DNA of 35,228 bases. It comes from Spirochaetaceae bacterium. Its GTDB lineage: Bacteria > Spirochaetota > Spirochaetia > DSM-27196 > SKKC01. The position numbers and the translations under genes are program-made. The notes under the pieces are model-generated. The model ran no database searches and had not been told where the DNA came from. It was given only the letters and a program-made list of their open reading frames with translations. This document shows, piece after piece, positions 24,432 to 32,729 of the stretch (the first letter of the stretch is position 1; the number at the start of each line of letters is the position of its first letter). The stretch spans positions 1 to 35,228 of the forward strand of contig SKXQ01000151.1 in NCBI GenBank assembly GCA_007128315.1, written 5' to 3'.

Positions 24432-25577
24432 ATGGCACTGCGATTCATCTCTACACTGCTGCTGATTAATCCTACACGTCACCCCGGTGCGGTGCGACGC
24501 CTTCAGAAACTGTTGAAACACGTCGAAGGCATCGATCTGGTGATTACCGACAGCAAAGAGGATTTTCTCGCACAGGTTCAGGGATTTCTCGCAAGCTCCT
24601 ATCGCTATCTTCTGGTGTACGGGGGCGATGGAACGGCCCACGACGCAATCAACGGGCTCTTTGGCATCGATTCGACAGACCGACAGTCACCGGGGTCAAC
24701 AGAAGTCGGGAAAAAAGGGGTCGGTTTTCTTCGTGGGGGCACCGGAAACGGCATACAGGACAGTTACAGTGTCCCGTATCGGCTGAAACAACAACTTCAT
24801 GCGTATTCTGACAGTGTACGTCACGATCTGACTCTGGCGGTTGATCTGCTCGAAGTTACTGACGGCGAACGGCTCCGATATGGCCAACTGCTCGGGGTTG
24901 GGGTGGATGCCAAAATACTGAAACGACGTGACGAACTGGCTACGGTGGTTCGCAGAGGCAGGACGCATGTCAGAAGCGGCTTTCGATACTACCTTTCGTC
25001 GAGCTTTCAATTTTTCTTCGGATCGGGTTTCTTTGACCGACAGGAGTTTCAGTTGACCTTCCGCAACGGACGCTATGCGTTTCGTGGCCCCCGGGTGAAC
25101 GCCCAGTTTCCATTCACGACCCTTGATCTGGTGCGTGCACCGCTGATGGTCGAGATCGGAACGCGGCCGTACTATGGGAAACTCTTTCGGGTTTGCCCTG
25201 ACGTCGTATGCAACGACGGTTACTGTGACGTGTACGTTTTCGATTTCAAGAACCGTCGGGATCTTATCGGGAACGTCCTGTACCTCTGGAATGGACGTCA
25301 TAGCCGTATCAATCGCCTCAGAGCCCGGTCAAATCGTCCGGTTATAGAACGATATCAGGTGGATCACCTGGAAGTCGCGGCCAGAAACCCGTTTCACTAT
25401 CACATAGACGGCGAACTAATCGATCTCAATACGCCGGATGTCGATGGTTTGTTTCGCCTGAAGGTGCGGATACTGGCCCAGGGTATACGCTTCATAGTTC
25501 CGAGAGAGTTCTACAACATCTACCATCCTTTTGATCTGCCCGAGGAGACCCACCATTCGTTCTTCAATGGCGATTGA
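24432..25577 (+). CDS. Diacylglycerol-kinase-family lipid kinase (YegS/DgkB-like)
   Basis: A 381-residue DAGK-catalytic-domain protein. The nucleotide-binding YGGDGTAHDAING is at 63-75 and the second family motif GFLRGGTGNGIQD near 98-110. The C-terminal beta-sandwich carries the IDGELI segment that completes the family's active site. These enzymes phosphorylate diacylglycerol or related lipids, recycling the backbone into phospholipids; some act on sphingosine-like bases or ceramides. AAAGGAG lies 10 nt upstream. An out-of-frame ATG at 24424 just after that SD opens a 14-codon reading frame that could compete for ribosomes. It follows the CheY-like gene by 43 bp and its stop overlaps the next start by 11 bp. 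Confidence 0.9.
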   Translation: MALRFISTLLLINPTRHPGAVRRLQKLLKHVEGIDLVITDSKEDFLAQVQGFLASSYRYLLVYGGDGTAHDAINGLFGIDSTDRQSPGSTEVGKKGVGFLRGGTGNGIQDSYSVPYRLKQQLHAYSDSVRHDLTLAVDLLEVTDGERLRYGQLLGVGVDAKILKRRDELATVVRRGRTHVRSGFRYYLSSSFQFFFGSGFFDRQEFQLTFRNGRYAFRGPRVNAQFPFTTLDLVRAPLMVEIGTRPYYGKLFRVCPDVVCNDGYCDVYVFDFKNRRDLIGNVLYLWNGRHSRINRLRARSNRPVIERYQVDHLEVAARNPFHYHIDGELIDLNTPDVDGLFRLKVRILAQGIRFIVPREFYNIYHPFDLPEETHHSFFNGD

Positions 25578-26295
25578 CGAACAGTCTCTGTATCTTCCGG
25601 TGAAGACTCTTTTTGAGGCACTTGGATTCACCGTAATGGGCGAGGTCGGTGCAGGCGATGTCGTGGCCGTGCTCGGCGAACGCATCGTGACCGTGGAACT
25701 CAAGATCCGGTACTCGGTCCGGCTTCTCGAACAGGCAGTCGAGCGGCAGAAGACATCCGATCTGGTCTATGTAGGGCTACCGTTTGATGCTCTGTCGGCG
25801 TCAAGAAGTCGTCGAAACGCACAGGAGAACCTGGTGCGGCGGCTCGGGCTTGGGCTTGTACTAATTTTCGATGGGGAGTTGGCGCGATTTTCCTTTCATC
25901 CACAGTCAGGTATACCCCGGCTTGACCGGAAGAAACGGGACGCGCTTGTTGGAGAAATCAGATCCAGGATTATGGACGCCAATGTCGGTGGCAGCACTCG
26001 CACCGCTTTACTGACCGGATACCGTCAGGAAGCGATGTACCTCGCCATTGTACTCCGTTACGAAAAATCTGCATCGCCAAAACGCATACGTGCGCTCGGA
26101 GGAAGCAACCGCTGTGCAAGGATTCTGCGAGATAATCATTACGGCTGGTTCTCGCGTCTGAGTCGGGGTCTTTATGGCCTCTCGGAATCTGGTTATACAG
26201 AACCCGACCGTCTGTTTCCTGATGTCATGCAGGTCCTGAAACGACGTTTTGACGATTGTCGCGACTCTGACGGCCGGCAGGCCGAGATCCTGTAA
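25567..26295 (+). CDS. DUF2161 family protein, predicted PD-(D/E)XK nuclease fold
   Basis: A 242-residue protein resembling the DUF2161 family, described as putative PD-(D/E)XK phosphodiesterases. The N-terminal domain shows the expected order: Glu26 in MGEVGAGDVVAV, Asp31 and the ExK pair Glu44/Lys46 in VTVELK, then the helix SVRLLEQAVER. The second half is rich in Arg and ends in a helix-turn-helix-like region (ALGGSNRCARILRDNHYGWFSRLSRGLYGLS). No nuclease activity is established for this family as far as I know. The ATG lies inside the last 11 bp of the lipid kinase gene, so translation is coupled. It converges on the E1-KASIII fusion gene with only 5 bp between stops. Confidence 0.8.
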   Translation: MAIDEQSLYLPVKTLFEALGFTVMGEVGAGDVVAVLGERIVTVELKIRYSVRLLEQAVERQKTSDLVYVGLPFDALSASRSRRNAQENLVRRLGLGLVLIFDGELARFSFHPQSGIPRLDRKKRDALVGEIRSRIMDANVGGSTRTALLTGYRQEAMYLAIVLRYEKSASPKRIRALGGSNRCARILRDNHYGWFSRLSRGLYGLSESGYTEPDRLFPDVMQVLKRRFDDCRDSDGRQAEIL

Positions 26296-26300
26296 TAAGT

Positions 26301-29300
26301 CTATACGAGGTCGATGATCGCTCCTGCGAAGGTGTATCCTCCACCAAATGCGACCAGCCCGGCACGACCGGAATACTCTTGCGACGAGAAGATGTCCTGC
26401 AGACATAGCGGAATAGTCGTCGATGACGTATTTCCGAGATGCGCGATATTGCTGAACATCTTCTCGTTCGGCATCCGGAGCTTCTGTCGTACTGCATTAA
26501 TGATACGTTGATTCGCCTGGTGGGGGACGACAAGGTCAAGGTCCGACGGTGTTATTCCTGACTCGGTGCACGCATCGCCAAGACTCCTCATCATGCCATT
26601 GATGGCCTCGACAAATACCGTCGGACCGTCCATGTAAATGTGTCCTCGAATGTCTGCAGGTATGCGCAAGGCGCTTCCATCTTCTCCTTTTGCAAGACAC
26701 GCCGGTCTGTGAAGAAGAGCCCTCCAGCCGGGAGGGACATTTGTCACGGATGCGGCAACAAGCGTCGCGCTACTCGCGTCTCCAAAGACAGGCGCTGTGT
26801 TGGGGTCCGAGGTGTCTACCCGGCGGCTCAGGCTTTCAGCGGTGAGCACCAGCACATGAGCGTCGGGTCGGCCCTGCAGATAATCGTACGCAATCTGAAG
26901 GCCATACAGATATCCCGAACAGGCAGCATTCAGGTCATAAGCCTGTGGCATGTGATCTTCCGCCCCCCTGGTAAGACGGTGTTGTACAAGTGTTGAAACG
27001 GCCGGTGTGTTCTGTTCGGGTGTCTCCGTTGCACAGATTATCAGGTCGATATCCCGTATCGACAGACCGCTTTCCCGCAGTACGTCAGTCGCGGTCTTCG
27101 TGGCGAGATCGACAGCTGTTTCACCCTCGGCGAGCCACTGACGTGACTGTATACCGGTGCGTTTTGCTATGTCGGCGGCCGACCACGTCGGGCACATTTC
27201 AGAGATCTCTTCATTGCTGACTGTTCGACTTCCCGCGGAGGCCTTTACACCGAGTATTCCAACCCGGACAGTTCCTTCGATTCGGGCATGCCGCAACGGT
27301 GCGACGCTGTCAACGTCCGGGAGATCTTCACGAGCGAGATCATTCAGCCCCTGAATTCGCGGTGTACCGGGCAGTTCACGGGTGACCTGTCTGATCGGGA
27401 TATGACCGCCCTCCGCCGCTGAGGCGGTACGGACCTTGAGAATTGGTTCGCCGACTTTTACCATGTCACCTTCGGGCGCAAGAAGGCGTTCAACGATTCC
27501 TGCAACTGGTGATCGCAGTTCCACGGCTGCCTTGTCCGCCTCGAGGTCAGCTATGATCTGGCCCGTTTCTATTGAATCACCTTCACGCACGCGCCATTCA
27601 ACAACCGTGATCGACTCATCGGAGGGGCTGGAACCGATTGCCTCTACCAGATGAACTCCTTCTTCCGAGCCCGCATCGGGAATCCATTTCATGCTTCCGC
27701 CCAACATCGAAACGGCTGTCTCAAGTGTTTTTCGATACCCGGGAAGAACTTCAAGCTGATTTGCGAAATTGCACGGTACGAACGTATCCGCACGAGTGAC
27801 GCGCTTCAACTGCGCATTTGCCTCGAGATTCTCCGCCACTGTCGCGATAATCTCAGCTCCGACGCCACTCGAGTGGTTGTCTTCATGCACGACAATCAGC
27901 CTGCCCGTTATGCGAGTTCGCTCGATGACGGCCTGATCGTCCCAGGGCGACAGCCAGCGCAGATCGATGACATCGCACTCGACACCGTACGATTCGAGCG
28001 TTGCCGCGGCCTTCATACAGTGCTCGACGGTGTTTCCGTACGCGACGAAGGTCAGGTCGTCCCCACGGCGTGCGAACCGGGCTCTCCCGACGGGAACGAA
28101 CTGACGCGAAACGTCGGGACTTGTCGTGGCGTTGCGGTTGTTCAGGCAGTTCTTCGGATAAAAGAACAGAGTCGGTCGACCGCTTTCAAACGCTGCGTTT
28201 AACATCCCTGCAGCATCGCCGGCGGTCGCGGGCATCATGACATCCACGCCGGGCGTGTGTGTAGCCAGTGCTTCCAGACTCGATGCGTGAAATGGCCCAA
28301 GTCCCGGTTTGTAACCGCCGCATGTAATCATGACGATTACCGGTGCCTGCCATCCCCCGTCCGTGCGCCACCACATGCTGCCGAGCTCAGCCCAGATCTG
28401 GTTGTATGCAATAGGGAGAAAATCGGCAAACTGAAGAAACGCGACTGGTCGCTCACCAGCGAGTGCACGACCGACGGAAACACCTATGACACTTGCTTCA
28501 GCGAGCGGACTGTTCTCGATTCGGTTTCCGTACTTCCTGGTAAGGCCTTTCGTTATACCGAAAACGTCACCTTTGGGATCCTCAATATCTTCGCCGAACA
28601 GTCGAACCCGCGTATCGTTTTCGAGTCGATAGTCGAGCACCTCGCGTATGGCCTCTATCATCGTAAGACGTGTTGTGCTGTCCGGATCGCCGGTATATTC
28701 GTTTTCTGCATCCGTAAGACGAGTCGGAAGCGATGCCTTCGCGGTGAAGACCGGAGATGGTTCCTCGCTGAGCTGGACGCTCAGTGCAATTTGCAGGAGT
28801 TCCTCACGCAGTTCCCGGTTCGTCTGTGTGAGGAAGTCGGCTTCCACCCCGCGGGTCACGAGTTCATTTGTCAGACGGATCAGCGGATCTCCCGACTGTC
28901 CGACAGCCTCTATCTCTTCTGCACTGCGGTACGCGCGCTGGTCGTCTGCATTCGTGTGGTTGTGGAGGCGATCGACCGAAAAGACGACGATACGGGGTCC
29001 GCGGTCGGTCGAACGCATGCTGCTGATAACAGAGCGAAACTGCTCGCGGGATCCGAGTGGATCTCGTCCGTCGATTCTCGTGATAGGAATGCCGTAGAAC
29101 GCGTCAGCCGGCCCCGTCGGGTACTCGTAAAACGTGTTGCCCCGGGTCCGTGTTGAAATGGCGAAAGCGTTGTCCTGTACCAGAAAGAGCACCGGGAGTG
29201 TTTTACGTACAGTGTGCGCGATCGCTTCCAGAACCTCGCCCTGCTGGGTCATGCCGTCTCCGAGACTGCAGAGGACGATTGGATTGCCTTCGCGCTCGCG

Positions 29301-29687
29301 GATTGATGCGGCGATACCGGCAGCCTGAAGCGCGCTGTTACCGACTGGACCGACGAGGCTGAGAATCTTCAGATCGGGAGCACTCATGTGTGCGTTCATC
29401 TGGCGACCGCGGCTGTGACTGCCATCTTTGTTAAAAAGAGACATAAAAAACATGGAAGGGGTCACACCACGCGCAAGCATAAGGGCTTTGTCACGGTAGT
29501 GACAGTGGAGATAGTCGTCTGTCGTAAGAAACTCAGCAAGCGTTGCTGATGCTTCATGGCCGGCCCCGGATACGTGGAAAAAGGCTTCTCCTCTGGCGGT
29601 GAAGTCCTGTTCGATGAGATCCATTTCACGGGCGGTCGTCATGATACGATAAAGGTCAATTAAGTACTCGGTGCTTCGTTCTTCCAT
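26301..29687 (-). CDS. Fused 2-oxoacid dehydrogenase E1 alpha-E1 beta-lipoyl domain-ketoacyl-ACP synthase III
   Basis: One uninterrupted 1128-residue frame. E1 alpha (~1-320) has the thiamine-diphosphate motif GDGMTQQG (143-150) to QDNAFAIS (171-178). E1 beta (~338-670) has FGEDI (364-368), PLAEASVIGVSVG (394-406) with activating Glu397, and the C-terminal transketolase domain. The lipoyl domain (~676-753) has Lys719 in LEADKAAVELRSPVAG. A 50-residue linker rich in R, P, D and L is not a clear E1/E3-binding domain. KASIII (~805-1128) has the full triad Cys923 (LNAACSGY), His1056 (VPHQANQRI) and Asn1086 (LGNTSST). No E2 catalytic domain or E3 is present. Predicted work: decarboxylate a (probably branched) 2-oxo acid and use the acyl group to prime chain synthesis. 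The ATG at 29687 has GGGAG 13 nt upstream. Confidence 0.93.
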   Translation of the reverse strand: MEERSTEYLIDLYRIMTTAREMDLIEQDFTARGEAFFHVSGAGHEASATLAEFLTTDDYLHCHYRDKALMLARGVTPSMFFMSLFNKDGSHSRGRQMNAHMSAPDLKILSLVGPVGNSALQAAGIAASIREREGNPIVLCSLGDGMTQQGEVLEAIAHTVRKTLPVLFLVQDNAFAISTRTRGNTFYEYPTGPADAFYGIPITRIDGRDPLGSREQFRSVISSMRSTDRGPRIVVFSVDRLHNHTNADDQRAYRSAEEIEAVGQSGDPLIRLTNELVTRGVEADFLTQTNRELREELLQIALSVQLSEEPSPVFTAKASLPTRLTDAENEYTGDPDSTTRLTMIEAIREVLDYRLENDTRVRLFGEDIEDPKGDVFGITKGLTRKYGNRIENSPLAEASVIGVSVGRALAGERPVAFLQFADFLPIAYNQIWAELGSMWWRTDGGWQAPVIVMITCGGYKPGLGPFHASSLEALATHTPGVDVMMPATAGDAAGMLNAAFESGRPTLFFYPKNCLNNRNATTSPDVSRQFVPVGRARFARRGDDLTFVAYGNTVEHCMKAAATLESYGVECDVIDLRWLSPWDDQAVIERTRITGRLIVVHEDNHSSGVGAEIIATVAENLEANAQLKRVTRADTFVPCNFANQLEVLPGYRKTLETAVSMLGGSMKWIPDAGSEEGVHLVEAIGSSPSDESITVVEWRVREGDSIETGQIIADLEADKAAVELRSPVAGIVERLLAPEGDMVKVGEPILKVRTASAAEGGHIPIRQVTRELPGTPRIQGLNDLAREDLPDVDSVAPLRHARIEGTVRVGILGVKASAGSRTVSNEEISEMCPTWSAADIAKRTGIQSRQWLAEGETAVDLATKTATDVLRESGLSIRDIDLIICATETPEQNTPAVSTLVQHRLTRGAEDHMPQAYDLNAACSGYLYGLQIAYDYLQGRPDAHVLVLTAESLSRRVDTSDPNTAPVFGDASSATLVAASVTNVPPGWRALLHRPACLAKGEDGSALRIPADIRGHIYMDGPTVFVEAINGMMRSLGDACTESGITPSDLDLVVPHQANQRIINAVRQKLRMPNEKMFSNIAHLGNTSSTTIPLCLQDIFSSQEYSGRAGLVAFGGGYTFAGAIIDLV

Positions 29688-29730
29688 GTCGGTTTCGATA
29701 CTCCCATTTCTGGACAGTGCAGCTCATGCT

Positions 29731-29760
29731 TTGACACACACGTACGGCAACGTGCATATT
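29731..29760 (+). promoter_or_regulatory. Promoter of the aconitase gene with an internal dyad
   Basis: TTGACA (29731-29736), an 18-nt spacer and CATATT (29755-29760) predict a start near 29767. Between the boxes lies CACGT-ACGGCA-ACGTG (29739-29754), a perfect 5-bp dyad well placed for a repressor. The 225-bp region up to the start codon otherwise shows no further gene; the divergent E1-KASIII promoter must also lie here. Confidence 0.5.
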
Positions 29761-29912
29761 TAAGCGGTTGGATTGCAGTAAATCTGACAAATATTACCAT
29801 GCAAGCACAAGTGGGTCGACCGTTCCTGTAGATTCAGTGGCAGCTCGACGCTGCGTTCACGCTGAAGAGGTAAAGAACCAGAAGAACCGCAATTGAAGGA
29901 GTCGAAAGGTTT

Positions 29913-32642
29913 ATGAGTAATGGATCAGTGAATGACAGTTTTGGTGTTACGAAGCGCATGTCCAGCGCTGTAGGTGAGCTCACGTACTACGATCTTCATG
30001 AGTACGCTGCTAAATACAACCCGCATATCGAGAAGTGGCCGGTGAGTATGAGAGTCCTTTTCGAGAGCGTTCTGAGGAACGAAAACGGTTTAGAGGTCAC
30101 CGAAGACCATGTTCGCGAACTGACCCAGTATAATCCAAAAGCGCCACAAATCATCGAAGTCCCCTTCAAACCGGCTCGTGTCCTGTTGCAGGACTTCACC
30201 GGTGTTCCCTGTGTCGTCGACCTGGCGGCGATGCGAAGCGCAATGGCTCGCCTTGGAGGAGATCCGTCGCGCATTAATCCCGAACTTGCGGTTGATCTTG
30301 TTATAGACCATTCGGTGCAGGTCGACTTCTTCAATTCCTCCGACGCACTCAAAAAGAACTCTGATCTTGAGTTTCAGCGAAACCGCGAGCGGTACGAGTT
30401 TCTCCGTTGGGGACAGGGTGCGTTCCGCAACTTCAGTGTCGTTCCTCCGGCCAGCGGCATCTGCCATCAGGTCAATCTTGAGTACCTTGGCCGGGCTGTT
30501 CAGGTGCAGGAACGCGATGGGGTACAGGTTGCATTTCCCGATACGCTCGTTGGCACCGACAGTCACACCCCCATGATTAATGGTCTTGGAATACTAGGGT
30601 GGGGTGTCGGAGGCATTGAAGCAGAGGCCGCCATGCTCGGACAGCCGATTTTCATGCTGGCACCGAGCGTCGTAGGGGTCAAACTCGAAGGAAAAATGAA
30701 CACGGGAATCACGGCGACTGATCTCGTGCTTCGAATTACCGAAATGCTCCGAAAACACGGGGTAGTCGGGAAGTTCGTGGAGTTCTTTGGCCCCGGACTC
30801 TCAAACATGACCGTGCCGGACCGTGCGACAATCAGCAACATGGCACCGGAGTACGGCGCAACCTGCGGCTTCTTCCCGGTCGACCAGCAGGCACTTGATT
30901 ACATGTATGCAACGGGAAGGCCGACCGACCTCATTGAGATGGTCGAAACGTATACCCGTGCACAGGGAATGTTCCGGACTGATGAATCAGAGGATCCCGA
31001 GTACGAAGCAGTACTGCACCTGGACCTCTCGACTGTAGAACCGTCAATAGCCGGTCCGAAACGGCCTCAGGACCGGATATCGCTTCCGTACGTCTCGGAA
31101 AACTTCCGACGCTCGTTGACTGCACCCGTCGGACCGCAAGGGTATGGTCTGGAGAAATCGGAGATAGATCGCAGTGGCAATACCACGCTCGATAACGGAG
31201 AAACCGTTACCCTTCGGCACGGAGACGTCGCGATTGCCGCCATCACCAGCTGTACGAACACCTCCAACCCGAGCGTCCTTCTCGGTGCGGGACTGCTCGC
31301 GAAGAAGGCGGTGGAAGCCGGTCTTAAACCGAAACCGTGGATAAAAACCAGTTTCGCGCCGGGATCCATGGTAGTGACAGAATACCTGCAGCGGACAGGA
31401 CTCATGGAATACCTTGAACAAGTCGGTTTCTACCTTGTCGGTTACGGATGCACCACCTGCATTGGAAACTCCGGACCGCTTCCCGAACCTGTCGCCAGAG
31501 CAGTCGAGGACAACGATCTTATTGTTGCGGGTGTCCTCAGCGGTAATCGTAACTTTGAGGGGCGCATCAACCCGCACACCAAGGCTAACTATCTTATGAG
31601 CCCACCTCTTGTCGTTGCCTACGCTCTTGCTGGAAATGTCGGTATCGATCTGACACGAGAGCCGCTTGGTACGGGCGCCGATGGGAAACCGGTGTATCTC
31701 AAGGACGTGTGGCCGTCTAACGAAGAGCTTGACGACTTTGTGAAGCGAGCCCTAGATCGCGATGCATTCATTGCGAGTTATTCCGGCCTCGAAGACTCGA
31801 ATCCGGAGTGGAACAGGATCGAACTGTCCGGCGAGCAGGTCTATCAGTGGGATGACGAGTCGACGTACATACAGGAACCTCCGTTTTTCCAGAACATGTC
31901 ACCCGATCCCGATCAGATTAAGACCATCGATAACGCCCGGGTACTCGTGAAAGTCGGCGATAGTATAACAACCGACCACATCAGTCCGGCCGGTGCAATC
32001 GACCCTGCCAGTCCGGCGGGCCAGTATCTCATTGACAGTGGCGTAGAGAAGCGAGAGTTCAACAGTTATGGAAGTAGACGAGGGAACGACCGTGTGATGA
32101 CGCGCGGCACGTTCGCGAACATTAGACTTCGCAACCAATTGGCCCCGGGGACCGAGGGTAGTTGGACGACTCACTATCCGGGTGGAGAGGTCCTCGACAT
32201 ACACGCGGCCAGTCGTCTGTACGAGGCCGAACAGGTTCCCACGATCGTTCTCGCCGGCGAGGACTATGGTATGGGGTCGAGTCGTGACTGGGCCGCCAAG
32301 GGTGCATATCTGCTGGGTATACGGGCGGTGATTGCGATGAGTTTCGAACGCATTCATCGATCGAACCTTGTCGGTATGGGAGTCGTACCGCTTCAGTTCA
32401 AGAAAGGCGAGTCTGCTGATACACTGGGTCTTGACGGTTCGGAGACTTTTACCATCAAGCTGAGTGATGATGTCACGCCCAAGCAGGATGTTCAGATTGT
32501 TGCCAAGAAGCCCGATGGCACAGTTGTAGAGTTTACGGCAATGCTTCGAATTGACAGCCCGGTGGAACTGGAATATGTGAGGAACGGGGGTATTCTCCAG
32601 ACCGTCCTGCGGCGCTTTCTGCTGGAAAGTAAAACGAACTGA
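29913..32642 (+). CDS. acnA: Aconitate hydratase, AcnA/IRP type
   Basis: A 909-residue monomeric aconitase that interconverts citrate and isocitrate through cis-aconitate in the TCA cycle. The [4Fe-4S] ligands are Cys447 ([13 protein letters not shown]), Cys513 and Cys516 ([13 protein letters not shown]). Substrate-binding TDSHTP is at 215-220, [10 protein letters not shown] at 543-552 and [10 protein letters not shown] in the swivelling C-terminal domain. The length and domain order are those of AcnA/iron-regulatory-protein type enzymes. AAGGAG lies 12 nt upstream of the ATG and AAAGG closer in. The gene is alone, with its own promoter and an intrinsic terminator. Citrate synthase and isocitrate dehydrogenase are not in the window. 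Confidence 0.97.
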   Translation: MSNGSVNDSFGVTKRMSSAVGELTYYDLHEYAAKYNPHIEKWPVSMRVLFESVLRNENGLEVTEDHVRELTQYNPKAPQIIEVPFKPARVLLQDFTGVPCVVDLAAMRSAMARLGGDPSRINPELAVDLVIDHSVQVDFFNSSDALKKNSDLEFQRNRERYEFLRWGQGAFRNFSVVPPASGICHQVNLEYLGRAVQVQERDGVQVAFPDTLVGTDSHTPMINGLGILGWGVGGIEAEAAMLGQPIFMLAPSVVGVKLEGKMNTGITATDLVLRITEMLRKHGVVGKFVEFFGPGLSNMTVPDRATISNMAPEYGATCGFFPVDQQALDYMYATGRPTDLIEMVETYTRAQGMFRTDESEDPEYEAVLHLDLSTVEPSIAGPKRPQDRISLPYVSENFRRSLTAPVGPQGYGLEKSEIDRSGNTTLDNGETVTLRHGDVAIAAITSCTNTSNPSVLLGAGLLAKKAVEAGLKPKPWIKTSFAPGSMVVTEYLQRTGLMEYLEQVGFYLVGYGCTTCIGNSGPLPEPVARAVEDNDLIVAGVLSGNRNFEGRINPHTKANYLMSPPLVVAYALAGNVGIDLTREPLGTGADGKPVYLKDVWPSNEELDDFVKRALDRDAFIASYSGLEDSNPEWNRIELSGEQVYQWDDESTYIQEPPFFQNMSPDPDQIKTIDNARVLVKVGDSITTDHISPAGAIDPASPAGQYLIDSGVEKREFNSYGSRRGNDRVMTRGTFANIRLRNQLAPGTEGSWTTHYPGGEVLDIHAASRLYEAEQVPTIVLAGEDYGMGSSRDWAAKGAYLLGIRAVIAMSFERIHRSNLVGMGVVPLQFKKGESADTLGLDGSETFTIKLSDDVTPKQDVQIVAKKPDGTVVEFTAMLRIDSPVELEYVRNGGILQTVLRRFLLESKTN

Positions 32643-32664
32643 TCAAGCGACAGTACCGATGCGT

Positions 32665-32701
32665 AAGATGCCTGCTGCAGCGAACGGCACGGCATCTTTT
32701 T
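32665..32701 (+). terminator. Intrinsic terminator after acnA
   Basis: AAGATGCC (32665-32672) pairs perfectly with GGCATCTT (32691-32698), leaving an 18-nt loop that contains the palindrome GCTGCAGC. The stem's TT continues into a run of five Ts up to 32701. It starts 22 bp after the acnA stop. The minus-strand side has no T-run, so it does not clearly serve the convergent neuB-like gene. Confidence 0.8.
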
Positions 32702-32729
32702 CGGGGTGATGTGTACTATACCGGCAGCT

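Noticed and set aside
24423..24448. ATG at 24424 as the true start of the lipid kinase
   Set aside because: It is in a different frame that stops after 14 codons.
28257..29156. 299-codon plus-strand frame opposite the E1 alpha region
   Set aside because: Lies entirely antisense to conserved E1 motifs and has no recognisable domain.
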